64,000 nt of DNA from positions 496,001-560,000 of the forward strand of contig NZ_JBHRXZ010000022.1 in assembly GCF_042648805.1 (NCBI RefSeq), written 5' to 3'. The notes beneath the pieces were generated by a model that worked only from the letters and a program-made list of their open reading frames with translations, did no database searches and had not been told where the DNA came from. Positions 16,136 through 24,573 of this stretch are shown here, one piece after another. Position 1 is the first letter of the stretch. Each line of letters begins with the position of its first letter. Position numbers and translations under genes: made by a program. The stretch comes from Azomonas tarimensis (lineage in GTDB: Bacteria > Pseudomonadota > Gammaproteobacteria > Pseudomonadales > Pseudomonadaceae).

Positions 16136-17256
16136 TGCAGCTGGCCTTCGTTCTCTACAAGTACTTCCCGTTCGGCGGGCTGCAGCGCGACTTCATGCGC
16201 ATCGCCCAGGAGTGCCAGCGTCGCGGGCACGCTATCCGCGTCTACGCGATGATCTGGGAAGGCGAGGTGCCGGATGGCTTCGAGGTGCTGATCGCGCCGG
16301 TCAAGGCCATCTTCAACCACACCCGCAACGAGCGCTTCACTGCCTGGGTCGAGGCCGATCTGGCCGAACGGCCGGTGGATCGGGTGGTGGGCTTCAACAA
16401 GATGCCGGGGCTGGACGTTTACTACGCCGCCGACCCCTGCTTCGAGGACAAGGCCCAGACCCTGCGGCACCCGCTGTACCGCAAGTGGGGGCGCTACAAG
16501 CATTTCGCCGCCTACGAGCGGGCGGTGTTCGCGCCGGAAGCCGGCACCGACGTCCTGATGATCTCCGAAGTCCAGCAGCCCCTGTTCGTCAAGCACTACG
16601 CGACCCCCGCCGAGCGCTTTCACCTGTTGCCGCCAGGCATCGCCCTCGACCGGCGGGCCCCGGACAACGCGGCGGACATTCGTAGCGAGTTTCGCCGCGA
16701 ATTCGGCCTCGCCGACGATGACCTCCTGGTCGTGCAGATCGGCTCAGGCTTCAAGACCAAAGGACTGGATCGCACGCTGAAGGCCATCGCCGCGCTGCCG
16801 CGGGAGTTGAAGAAGCGTACCCGATTGATCGTCATCGGCCAGGACGACCCCAAGCCCTTCTTGCTGCAGATCCGCTCGCTGGGCATCGGCGATCGGGTCG
16901 AGATCCTCAGGGGTCGCAGCGATGTGCCGCGCTTTCTGCTGGGGGCGGACCTGCTGATTCATCCGGCCTACAACGAGAACACCGGGACCGTGCTGCTGGA
17001 AGCCCTGGTGGCGGGGCTGCCGGTGCTCACCAGCGAGGTCTGCGGCTACGCGCATTACATCGATGAGGCCCCGTGCGGCCGGGTGGTGCCCAGCCCGTTC
17101 CGCCAGGAGACCCTGGACCGGATGCTGGCCGAGATGCTTGCCGATGACGGCGCACGTGCCGCCTGGTCGCACAGCGGGCTGGCCTATGCCGAGAGCGCCG
17201 ATTTGTACTCCATGCCCGAGCGCGCGGCTGACGTGATCCTGGGGGAGGGGGCATGA
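16135..17256 (+). CDS. waaG: LPS core glycosyltransferase WaaG (GT4)
   Basis: 373 aa, GT-B fold, GT4 family; in P. aeruginosa (PA5010) it adds the first outer-core sugar to heptose II. The N-terminal acceptor domain begins MQLAFVLYKYFPFGGLQRD; the donor domain includes VVQIGSGFKTKGLDRTLKA and the HPAYNENTGTVLLEALVAG sugar-nucleotide motif (glutamates E281-like and E289-like of the EX7E pattern). It overlaps waaC by one base. Its stop is followed by the 99-bp repeat array instead of directly by waaP as in P. aeruginosa. Confidence 0.94.
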   Translation: MQLAFVLYKYFPFGGLQRDFMRIAQECQRRGHAIRVYAMIWEGEVPDGFEVLIAPVKAIFNHTRNERFTAWVEADLAERPVDRVVGFNKMPGLDVYYAADPCFEDKAQTLRHPLYRKWGRYKHFAAYERAVFAPEAGTDVLMISEVQQPLFVKHYATPAERFHLLPPGIALDRRAPDNAADIRSEFRREFGLADDDLLVVQIGSGFKTKGLDRTLKAIAALPRELKKRTRLIVIGQDDPKPFLLQIRSLGIGDRVEILRGRSDVPRFLLGADLLIHPAYNENTGTVLLEALVAGLPVLTSEVCGYAHYIDEAPCGRVVPSPFRQETLDRMLAEMLADDGARAAWSHSGLAYAESADLYSMPERAADVILGEGA

Positions 17257-17273
17257 GGCCGGCAGCTGCTGCC

Positions 17274-17842
17274 GTCGGATTACGCTTCGCTAATCCGACC
17301 TGCACTGCTCTTGTAGGTCGGGTTAGCCGCAGGCGTAACCCGACGCCCATGCGCCTGGCCATTACCTCCGTTGTCGGATTACGCNNNNNNNNNNNNNNNN
17401 NNNNNNNNNNNNNNNNNNNNNNNNNNNNNNNNNNNNNNNNNNNNNNNNNNNNNNNNNNNNNNNNNNNNNNNNNNNNNNNNNNNNNNNNNNNNNNNNNNNN
17501 NNNNNNNNNNNNNNNNNNNNNNNNNNNNNNNNNNNNNNNNNNNNNNNNNNNNNNNNNNNNNNNNNNNNNNNTAGGCGTAACCCGACGCCCATGCGCCCGG
17601 CTACTGCCTCCGTTGTCGGATTACGCTTCGCTAATCCGACCTACACTGCTCTTGTAGGTCGGGTTAGCCGCAGGCGTAACCCGACGCCCATGCGCCCGGC
17701 TACTGCCTCCGTGGTCGGATTACGCTTCGCTAATCCGACCTACACTGCTCTTGTAGGTCGGGTTAGCCGCAGGCGTAACCCGACGTCCACGCGCCCGGCT
17801 ATTACCTCTGTGGTCGGATTACGCTTCTCTAATCCGACCTAC
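17274..17842. repeat. Tandem array of 99-bp REP-like units between waaG and waaP
   Basis: Unit starts (GTCGGATTACGC) are at 17274, 17373, 17615, 17714 and 17813; intervals outside the gap are exactly 99 bases. Each full unit holds two hairpins: GTCGGATTA...TAATCCGAC and GTCGGGTTA...TAACCCGAC, both of the REP-like GTCGG/CCGAC type. The last unit is partial. Units differ by few substitutions. Because 99 is divisible by three, the array looks like a coding repeat of 33 residues, but this is incidental. The array could attenuate or separate waaP-wapH expression from waaFCG. Confidence 0.9.
17385..17571. other. Assembly gap (187 N) inside the tandem array
   Basis: 187 unknown bases interrupt the array. 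Flanking unit starts at 17373 and 17615 are 242 bases apart, which is not a multiple of 99, so the stated gap length cannot be exact if the array is regular; 143 or 242 N would restore the phase. Confidence 0.98.
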
Positions 17843-17868
17843 GATTGCCCCGGCCAAAGGTTGGCGCC

Positions 17869-18675
17869 ATGACTCTGGTTCTCCACGAGCCCTTCAAGGC
17901 CCTCTGGGCCGAGCGCGATGCGTTCGTCGAAGTCGAGCGCTTGCAGGGCGTGGTCTATCGTGAGCTGGAAAACCGCCGCACCCTGCGCACCGAGGTGGAG
18001 GGGCGTGGTTATTTCGTCAAGATTCACCGTGGCATCGGTTGGGGCGAGATCGCCAAGAACCTGGCCACCGGCAAGGCCCCGGTGCTCGGCGCCGGCCAAG
18101 AGTGGCGGGCGCTGGAGCGGTTGCATCGGGCCGGCGTACCGACCATGACCGCAGTGGCCTATGGTGAGCGCGGCAGCAACCCGGCCACTCAGCATTCGTT
18201 CATCGTCACCGAGGAGCTGGCGCCAACGGTCAGCCTCGAGGACTTCACGGCCACCTGGCCCGAGGTACCGCCCGCGCCAGGCCTCAAGCGCAAGCTGATC
18301 GACGAAGTGGCGCGGATGGCCGGCACCATGCACCGTGCCGGGGTCAATCACCGGGACTGCTATATCTGTCACTTCCTGCTGCACACTGACCGGCCGATCG
18401 GCGCTAGAGGCGTGAGCCTGTCGCTGATCGACCTGCATCGCGCGCAGACCCGTGACGAGGTCCCGCGACGCTGGCGTGACAAGGACCTGGCAGGCCTCTA
18501 TTTTTCGGCGCTGGACATCGGTCTGACCCGGCGCGACAAGCTGCGCTTTCTCAAGGCCTACTTCCGGCAACCGCTGCGGCAGATCCTGCAGGACGAGGCG
18601 GCGCTGCTCAGGCGCCTGGAGCGCAAGGCGGCCAAGCTCTACGCACGCAAGCTGCGCTACGGTGGAGCGCTCTGA
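17869..18675 (+). CDS. waaP: LPS core heptose I kinase WaaP
   Basis: 268 aa, the same length as P. aeruginosa WaaP (PA5009). It phosphorylates O4 of heptose I, and in P. aeruginosa is essential and a tyrosine-kinase-like protein. The kinase-like core shows the ATP-site lysine in GRGYFVKIHRGIGWGEIAKN, the catalytic HRDCYICHFLL loop and the metal-binding IDLHRAQ. ATG at 17869 replaces an upstream ATG at 17845 that adds eight unconserved residues. It starts 26 bases after the repeat array, whose last copy merges into its leader. One-base overlap with the next gene. Confidence 0.95.
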   Translation: MTLVLHEPFKALWAERDAFVEVERLQGVVYRELENRRTLRTEVEGRGYFVKIHRGIGWGEIAKNLATGKAPVLGAGQEWRALERLHRAGVPTMTAVAYGERGSNPATQHSFIVTEELAPTVSLEDFTATWPEVPPAPGLKRKLIDEVARMAGTMHRAGVNHRDCYICHFLLHTDRPIGARGVSLSLIDLHRAQTRDEVPRRWRDKDLAGLYFSALDIGLTRRDKLRFLKAYFRQPLRQILQDEAALLRRLERKAAKLYARKLRYGGAL

Positions 18676-19409
18676 TGGCGGGCTGGAAGCTCGATCCGGC
18701 GTACACGGGGCTGAGCGAAGATTTCGGCAGCCTCGAACAGGTGTTCGCGCTGGAGGGGGAGCGACTGACCCGCGACCCGCTCTCCGAGGTGATTCGCGTC
18801 GAGCGTGGCGGCCGACGCTTCTACGTCAAGCGCTACTGGGGGGCGGGCAAGGGCGTGCGCCGCTACTTCGGCCGGCCACGGATCAAGGCCGAGTGGCAGA
18901 ACCTCAAGCATTTCGCCAAGTGGGGCGTGCCCACGGTGCCGATCGTGGGGTTTGGCCTGGAGCGAAAGTCGGGCTCCTTTGTTCGCGGCGCGCTGGTCAC
19001 CCTGGAGGTTCAGGACACGCTGGACATGGCGCTTCTGGCCACGCGGCTCGATCCGCGTCTGCAAGATCCGGTCTGGGTCGATCGCGTCAGCCGTCAACTG
19101 GCCCGGGCGACTCGCACCCTGCATGACCACCACTTCGCCCACAACGACCTGAAGTGGCGCAATCTGCTGGTCAATCCGCAGGCCGAGCTGTTTCTCATCG
19201 ACTGCCCCTCGGGTGGCTTCTGGTGGGGACCCTTCCTGAAGCGGCGCATCGTCAAGGACCTGGCCTGCCTGGACAAGGTGGCCAAGTACCATCTGTCACG
19301 AACCCAGCGCCTGCGCTTCTACTTGCACTACCAGGGCCGAGAGCGGCTCCAGGCCTCCGACCGGCCCATGCTTCGGCGGATTCTTGGCTACTTCGAGGGG
19401 CGCGAATGA
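18675..19409 (+). CDS. wapP: LPS core sugar kinase WapP
   Basis: 244 aa, InaA/WaaP-like lipopolysaccharide kinase, equivalent by position to P. aeruginosa PA5008 (WapP), implicated in heptose II phosphorylation. The fold shows VKRYWGAGKG for ATP binding, the catalytic HNDLKWRNLL loop at about 157-166 and LIDCPSG for metal binding, all intact. It overlaps waaP by one base and the next gene by four (ATGA), so the kinase genes form one translation-coupled block. Confidence 0.9.
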   Translation: MAGWKLDPAYTGLSEDFGSLEQVFALEGERLTRDPLSEVIRVERGGRRFYVKRYWGAGKGVRRYFGRPRIKAEWQNLKHFAKWGVPTVPIVGFGLERKSGSFVRGALVTLEVQDTLDMALLATRLDPRLQDPVWVDRVSRQLARATRTLHDHHFAHNDLKWRNLLVNPQAELFLIDCPSGGFWWGPFLKRRIVKDLACLDKVAKYHLSRTQRLRFYLHYQGRERLQASDRPMLRRILGYFEGRE

Positions 19410-20152
19410 AGGACTTTATCGCGGCAGAGGATCGGCCGCTGCTGGAGAAGCACGGCCTGGCCGGATTCGATCCGCTTTGGGAGCTCGACCTCACCCTGGT
19501 GGACGAGCCCAACGTCGAGCGCGGTGGCATCAGCTGCGTCTACCGGCTGGAGTTGGATGAGGCGTCCTACTACCTCAAGCGGCAGACCAATCACCTGACG
19601 CGCAGCCTGACGCGACCCTTTGGCGAGCCGACCTTCGCCCGCGAGTTCCGCAACATCCGACTCTACCGCGAGCGGGGGATTCCGGCCCTGGACGCTGCCT
19701 TCTACGGTGAGCGCAAGGCTGGTCGGGAAACCCGGGCGATGCTGATGACCCGCGCCCTCGACGGCTGGCGCGATCTGCATACCTGGCTCGCCGGTTGGGC
19801 CCGGCTTCCCGCTGCCCGGCGCCAGGCCATCCTCGACGCGGTGGGCGAACTGGCGCGGCGGCTGCATGACCAGGGGCAGGTGCACGGTTGCTTCTACCCC
19901 AAGCACATCTTCCTGCGCGAGCGGGGCGAAGGGTTCGAGGCCTGCCTGATCGACCTGGAGAAAACCCGGCCACTGCGCTGGGGGCGTCGTGATCGAATTC
20001 GCGATCTGGAGCCGCTGGTGCGGCGGGCCAGCGGCTGGGGCCCGTCCGATCTGCAGCGTCTGCTCAGCGCTTACCTGCCGGGTGGCGCTGCGGTCGATGA
20101 CTGGTGCCGGCAGTTGCTGCGGCGCCGCTCCCTCAAGGAAGCGCAGGGGTGA
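19406..20152 (+). CDS. wapQ: LPS core sugar kinase WapQ
   Basis: 248 aa, lipopolysaccharide kinase (InaA) family, positional match to P. aeruginosa PA5007 (WapQ). YYLKRQTNH holds the ATP lysine; the catalytic loop is changed to VHGCFYPKHIFL, where the usual catalytic Asp is replaced by Cys after HG, while the metal site LIDLEKTRPL is kept. This altered loop is typical of some InaA proteins, so activity should not be assumed. The frame extends upstream to 19154, but ATG at 19406 overlaps the wapP stop as ATGA and gives the family length. Confidence 0.88.
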   Translation: MKDFIAAEDRPLLEKHGLAGFDPLWELDLTLVDEPNVERGGISCVYRLELDEASYYLKRQTNHLTRSLTRPFGEPTFAREFRNIRLYRERGIPALDAAFYGERKAGRETRAMLMTRALDGWRDLHTWLAGWARLPAARRQAILDAVGELARRLHDQGQVHGCFYPKHIFLRERGEGFEACLIDLEKTRPLRWGRRDRIRDLEPLVRRASGWGPSDLQRLLSAYLPGGAAVDDWCRQLLRRRSLKEAQG

Positions 20153-21609
20153 AACCTGGTCAACTGGCCCAGGCCGGACGCGACCCGGCACTGCCGTTGG
20201 AGCTCGAGCTGGGGGGGGGCGACGAGGCGACCACCCTTACGCTGATCGCCTGGCTGAGGGTGCTGCCGGGTCAGCGCTATGTGGCTCTGGCCGATTGGCA
20301 AGGCCGCCGCGTGCTGGCCAAGCTGCTGGTCGGTGCCCGGGCAGCGAAGCAGTACCGGCGCGAACTCGACGGCGCAAGGTTGCTGGCCGGGCAGGAGCTG
20401 ACCACGCCCCACCTGCTGGCGGACGGACTGGATGGGCAGGAGGGTTGGCTGCTGTTCGAGTTTCTCGAGGATGCCCAGAGCCTGGCCAAAGCCTGGCAGG
20501 AGGTAGAAGCCAAGGTGCCTTTGTCCAAAGGTCAGGCCGAGGTGCTTGGCGAAGCGCTGGCAGCCATTGCCCGCCTGCATGCGCGAGGACTGTGGCAGGA
20601 CGATCTGCATCTGGACAACCTGCTGCGCCACGAGGGCCAGCTGTTTCTCATCGATGGCGGCGGCGTGCGGGCAGAAACCCCGGGCGAACCGCTGTCACGC
20701 AGCCGCGTTCTGGACAATCTCGGGGTGTTTTTCGCCCAGCTGCCGCCCCAGGTGCTGAGCCATCTGGAGGCCCTGCTGCCGGCCTACCTTCAAGTCAATT
20801 CCATCCATGAGCTGTCATCCGTGGCAATACGCGAGGCCGAGGCCAGGGTGCGGCGGTGGCGCGTCCGTGACTACCTCGACAAGGCCGGACGCGATTGCAG
20901 TCTATTCAGCGTCACGCGCGACGCCTCGAGCTGGCGTGCCGTGGTGCGCGCCCTCGAACCTGCCCTGGCGCCGCTGCTGGCGCAGCCGGATGCCTTCGTC
21001 GAGCAGGGCGAGCGCTTCAAGGGCGGCGGGACGGCAACCGTGGCGCGGGTGGAGCTGGGCGGCCGTTCATTGGTGGTCAAACGCTACAACATCAAACACC
21101 TTCGCCATCATCTGTCACGCTGCTGGCGGCCGAGTCGCGCCTGGCACAGCTGGCGCGAGGCGCACCGCCTGACCTTGCTCGGCATCGCCACCCCGGCCCC
21201 GCTGGCGGTGATCGAGGAACGCTGGCATGGGCTGCGGGGCCGAGCCTTCCTGGTTACCGATTACCTTGCCGGGCAGGATATAATCACCTGCTTTCGGCCC
21301 TATCTGGATACACCGCCGCCCGGGCCCATGCTCGCCGCGCTGGACCGGCTCTTCGCTGCGCTGATCGCTGCGCGTATCAGTCACGGTGACTTCAAGGGCA
21401 CCAACCTGTTCTGGCAAGGTGCCGAGGAGGGTGGCCGCTGGGTGCTGATCGATCTGGACTCCATGCGCCAGCACGCTGGCCCGCGAGGCTTCGAACGCGC
21501 CTACCAGCGCGACCGGGCGCGCTTCATGCGCAACTGGTCGGCAGACAGTCCCCTGCATCGCCTGCTGGATGCACGAATACCCAAAAGCAGCTTGAAGCCG
21601 GAAGCTTGA
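20149..21609 (+). CDS. Tandem kinase-domain LPS core protein (PA5006 type)
   Basis: 486 aa with two InaA-like kinase modules. The first has a DDLHLDNLL catalytic loop and LIDGGGV (about 145-190); the second, roughly residues 270-480, has VVKRYNIKHL, SHGDFKGTNLFW and LIDLDSM. Both loops keep Asp and Asn, so both could be active. Starts at GTG 20149 overlapping the wapQ stop (GTGA). In P. aeruginosa PA5006 lies at this place in the core operon; its role is not established to my knowledge. The last codons and the TGA stop lie inside a repeat element (left arm 21595-21612), so the C-terminal SLKPEA is repeat-derived. Confidence 0.85.
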   Translation: MKPGQLAQAGRDPALPLELELGGGDEATTLTLIAWLRVLPGQRYVALADWQGRRVLAKLLVGARAAKQYRRELDGARLLAGQELTTPHLLADGLDGQEGWLLFEFLEDAQSLAKAWQEVEAKVPLSKGQAEVLGEALAAIARLHARGLWQDDLHLDNLLRHEGQLFLIDGGGVRAETPGEPLSRSRVLDNLGVFFAQLPPQVLSHLEALLPAYLQVNSIHELSSVAIREAEARVRRWRVRDYLDKAGRDCSLFSVTRDASSWRAVVRALEPALAPLLAQPDAFVEQGERFKGGGTATVARVELGGRSLVVKRYNIKHLRHHLSRCWRPSRAWHSWREAHRLTLLGIATPAPLAVIEERWHGLRGRAFLVTDYLAGQDIITCFRPYLDTPPPGPMLAALDRLFAALIAARISHGDFKGTNLFWQGAEEGGRWVLIDLDSMRQHAGPRGFERAYQRDRARFMRNWSADSPLHRLLDARIPKSSLKPEA

Positions 21610-21673
21610 AGCTGGAAGACAGGCCCCATCCGGGGCACAGGAACAGACCACTGTTGCTTCAAGCTTCCGGCTT
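21595..21673. repeat. Short inverted repeat element, copy B, overlapping a gene end
   Basis: An 18-bp perfect inverted repeat (AAGCCGGAAGCTTGAAGC at 21595-21612 and its complement at 21656-21673) with a 43-base spacer, followed by a further CTTCAGGCTTCAGGC run to 21687. The left arm contains the stop of the upstream kinase gene. The spacer has its own small GCCCC/GGGGC hairpin. Confidence 0.8.
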
Positions 21674-21710
21674 CAGGCTTCAGGCTGATTTTTGAAGAGG
21701 CTTTCCCACC

Positions 21711-23465
21711 GTGTCCCTGACCGTCCTCGGCCTTTCCGGCGCCCTCAGTCACGACCCTTCCGCTGCTCTGTACATCGACGGCAAGCTGATCGCGGCCGTT
21801 GAAGAAGAGCGCTTCGTGCGCGACAAGCACGCCAAGAATCGCATGCCCTACGAATCGGCGAAGTTCTGCCTCGAATTCGCCGGTATCAAGCCGAGCGACG
21901 TGGACGTGGTGGCGATTCCCTTCGCCCCCATCAGCATCACCGAAAAGGCCCGTTGGCATTATGCGAAGCGCTACTGGTACGCCCCGGACCGTGCGCTCGA
22001 TGCCATCCTGGCCGGCAACCGCCGTTTCCACCGCTACAAGAAGCGCATCCAGTGGTGCCTGCAGCAGCTCGGCTTCGACCTTAAGAAGGTCCGGCTCGAG
22101 CCCGTCGAGCATCACCTGGCCCATGCCTCCAGCGCCTACCATTGCTCCGGATTCAAGGAAAAGACAGCCATCCTGGGCATCGACGGCAAGGGCGAATACG
22201 CCACCACCTTCTTCGGCTGGGGCGAGAACGGCAAGATCCACAAGATCAAGGAATTCTACGACCCGGATTCGTTGGGCGGCCTGTACGGCGCGATCACCGA
22301 ATACCTCGGCTTCGAGATGCTCGACGGCGAGTTCAAGGTCATGGGCATGGCGCCCTACGGCGACGCCGCCAAGTACGATTTCTCGCGCCTGGCCACGTTC
22401 GAGAATGGCGAGCTGACCATCAACACCGACTACGCCAACGTCATCGGCTTCCGCCGCTACAAGGAAAAGGGCAAGGGCTACTACTTCTCGCCGAAACTCA
22501 TCGAGTGGCTGGGGCCCAAGCGCGAAGGGGACATCGCCGACGACCCCTACATCCACTACGCCGCCAGCATGCAGGCGCTGTTCGAGAAGCTGGCGCTGCA
22601 GATGATCGACCACTACCTGGGCGACATCATCCGCCAGACCGGCAAGATCGCCTTTGCCGGCGGCTGTGCGCTGAACGTCAAGCTGAACCAGAAGATCATT
22701 GCCCGTCCGGAGGTGAAGGAGCTGTTCGTCCAGCCCGCCTCCGGCGATGCCGGCACCGCTGTTGGCGCGGCCGCCTTCGTTTCGCACCAGCGTGGCGTGC
22801 CGGTGGAGAAGATGGAGCACGTCTACCTCGGCCCGCGCTACTCCAACGAGGATGTCATCGCCGCCTGCGCCCGTCACCCGGACAAGCCAGTGTTCAAGCA
22901 GATCGACAACGTGTCCGAGCGCATCGCCAGGATCATGGTCGAGGGCAACCCGGTGGCCTGGTTCCAGGGCCGCATGGAATTCGGCCCCCGCGCCCTGGGC
23001 GGGCGCTCCATCATCGGCTGCCCCAGCGTGCCCGGCGTGGCCGACCGCATCAACGAGCAGATCAAGTTCCGCGAACGCTGGCGCCCCTTCTGCCCGTCGA
23101 TGCTCGACACCGTGGCGCCGCAGATGCTCAAGGTCGACCACCCGAGCCCCTTCATGACCTTCACCTTCGAGGTCAATGAGGAGTGGAAGAGTCGGGTCGG
23201 CGAAGTCGTCCACGAGGACGGCACCTCCCGCGCCCAGGTCCTCGAACGCCGCCACAACCCGCGCTGGTACGACCTCATGCTCGAACTGGAAAAGCTCACC
23301 GGCAACGGCGTCTCGCTGAACACCTCCCTCAATCGTCGCGGCGAACCCATGGTCTGCTCGCCTACCGATGCGCTGAACATGTTCTTCGGCTCGGACCTGC
23401 AGTACCTGATCATGGAGGACGTGCTGGTGGTGAAGGACGGCGTGGATTGGTATGAGCTCGTCTGA
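21711..23465 (+). CDS. wapO: LPS core carbamoyltransferase WapO (NodU/CmcH family)
   Basis: 584 aa, the length of P. aeruginosa PA5005. The family transfers a carbamoyl group from carbamoyl phosphate; in P. aeruginosa WapO carbamoylates heptose II of the inner core. The N-terminal TsaD-like part shows LGLSGALSHDPSAAL and the metal-binding HHLAHASSAYH (about 129-139), then IDGKGEYATT; the C-terminal Yrdc-like part has GRMEFGPRALGGRSI. Start is GTG at 21711, after the repeat-bearing gap. The next gene overlaps its end by 14 bases. Confidence 0.92.
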   Translation: MSLTVLGLSGALSHDPSAALYIDGKLIAAVEEERFVRDKHAKNRMPYESAKFCLEFAGIKPSDVDVVAIPFAPISITEKARWHYAKRYWYAPDRALDAILAGNRRFHRYKKRIQWCLQQLGFDLKKVRLEPVEHHLAHASSAYHCSGFKEKTAILGIDGKGEYATTFFGWGENGKIHKIKEFYDPDSLGGLYGAITEYLGFEMLDGEFKVMGMAPYGDAAKYDFSRLATFENGELTINTDYANVIGFRRYKEKGKGYYFSPKLIEWLGPKREGDIADDPYIHYAASMQALFEKLALQMIDHYLGDIIRQTGKIAFAGGCALNVKLNQKIIARPEVKELFVQPASGDAGTAVGAAAFVSHQRGVPVEKMEHVYLGPRYSNEDVIAACARHPDKPVFKQIDNVSERIARIMVEGNPVAWFQGRMEFGPRALGGRSIIGCPSVPGVADRINEQIKFRERWRPFCPSMLDTVAPQMLKVDHPSPFMTFTFEVNEEWKSRVGEVVHEDGTSRAQVLERRHNPRWYDLMLELEKLTGNGVSLNTSLNRRGEPMVCSPTDALNMFFGSDLQYLIMEDVLVVKDGVDWYELV

Positions 23466-24573
23466 GCCCCGGGTCCTGCAGTTCTGCCACGGCTACGACG
23501 GACCCTTCCTGGACTGCGCCCGCCAGTACGCCGTGCTGTTCGAGGGCACCGAGTACAAGGTCACCACTGTCTATCTCACCGGAGAGCCTCGGGAAGAGGT
23601 GAGACAGGAGTCGGCCTCCGACGAAGTAATCTTCCTGAATTACCGTAGCAAGGACATCCGTGGGCTCAAGTTAGGCGCCATTCGCGACATGAGGCGCCTC
23701 GTTCAGGGCCGAAATTTCCGCGTCTGCATCGCCCATCGCAACAAGCCGATCTACGTGGCGCTGCTGGCGACCCGGCTACCGGTGATCGGCGTGCACCACG
23801 CCTTCGGCGACTACGACCGGCCGATGCGGCGGCTCTTCGCCAATCGCTTTCGCAATCGTCTGTCCCTGCTTGCCGTTTCCAATGCCGTGCGCGACGAAAT
23901 CCGCTCGCGGCTGCCGGCCTGGCCGGCGGAACGCATCGAGACGCTGTATAACCGGATCGATGTCGAGGCGGTGCAGCGCGAGCAGATCGACCGGGAGGCC
24001 GCCCGGGACGCGCTGGGACTGCCCCGTGATGTCTGGATCGTCGGTAATGTTGGCCGGCTGCACCCCGACAAGGACCAGGCCACGCTGATCCGCGGCTTCG
24101 CCCAAGCCCTGCCGCAACTGCCTCGGGGCAGCCTGCTGGCGATCATGGGCAGTGGACGACTGGAGGGTGAACTGAAGCACCTCGCTGTCTCGCTGGAGGT
24201 TCAGCAACAGGTGCGCTTCCTCGGTCAGATCCCCCACGGTCGGCGCTACTTCAAGGCGTTCGACCTGTTTGCCCTGACCTCCGACCATGAGCCGTTCGGC
24301 ATGGTATTGCTGGAGGCGATGGCGGCTGGAGTGCCGCTGGTGTGTTCGGACTGTGGCGGTGGACGCGAGGTTGCAGGCCGCAATGGCAGGTTGTTTGCCC
24401 TGCGCGACGTGAGCGGCCTTAGCCAGGCGCTGCGGGATGTCGCAGGCTGGGATGCCGCCCGGCTGGAGGCGTGTCGCGAGAGGCAGCGGGAGGAGCTGGC
24501 GCAGCGTTTTTCCGATGCGGCTGCTCGCCGGTGCTTCCGGTTGCCGGCCGATGCCGCCCCTGCGCGCCCATGA
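23452..24573 (+). CDS. wapH: Outer-core glycosyltransferase WapH (GT4)
   Basis: 373 aa, GT-B fold glycosyltransferase, placed and sized like P. aeruginosa WapH (PA5004), which adds a glucose to the outer core. The donor domain has VGNVGRLHPDKDQATLI and the DHEPFGMVLLEAMAAGVPLV EX7E motif (E at about 281 and 289). Translation starts inside the end of wapO. The stop overlaps the next ATG (ATGA at 24570-24573), so the operon continues into the DUF6625 gene, whereas in P. aeruginosa mig-14 follows here. Confidence 0.9.
   Translation: MSSSEPRVLQFCHGYDGPFLDCARQYAVLFEGTEYKVTTVYLTGEPREEVRQESASDEVIFLNYRSKDIRGLKLGAIRDMRRLVQGRNFRVCIAHRNKPIYVALLATRLPVIGVHHAFGDYDRPMRRLFANRFRNRLSLLAVSNAVRDEIRSRLPAWPAERIETLYNRIDVEAVQREQIDREAARDALGLPRDVWIVGNVGRLHPDKDQATLIRGFAQALPQLPRGSLLAIMGSGRLEGELKHLAVSLEVQQQVRFLGQIPHGRRYFKAFDLFALTSDHEPFGMVLLEAMAAGVPLVCSDCGGGREVAGRNGRLFALRDVSGLSQALRDVAGWDAARLEACRERQREELAQRFSDAAARRCFRLPADAAPARP

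Noticed and set aside
17591..17872. Frame encoding a 33-residue tandem repeat (GLRFANPTYTALVGRVSRRRNPT)
   Set aside because: The 99-bp unit length keeps the frame open by chance; the DNA is a hairpin-rich intergenic repeat, there is no ribosome site and the frame ends at the waaP leader.
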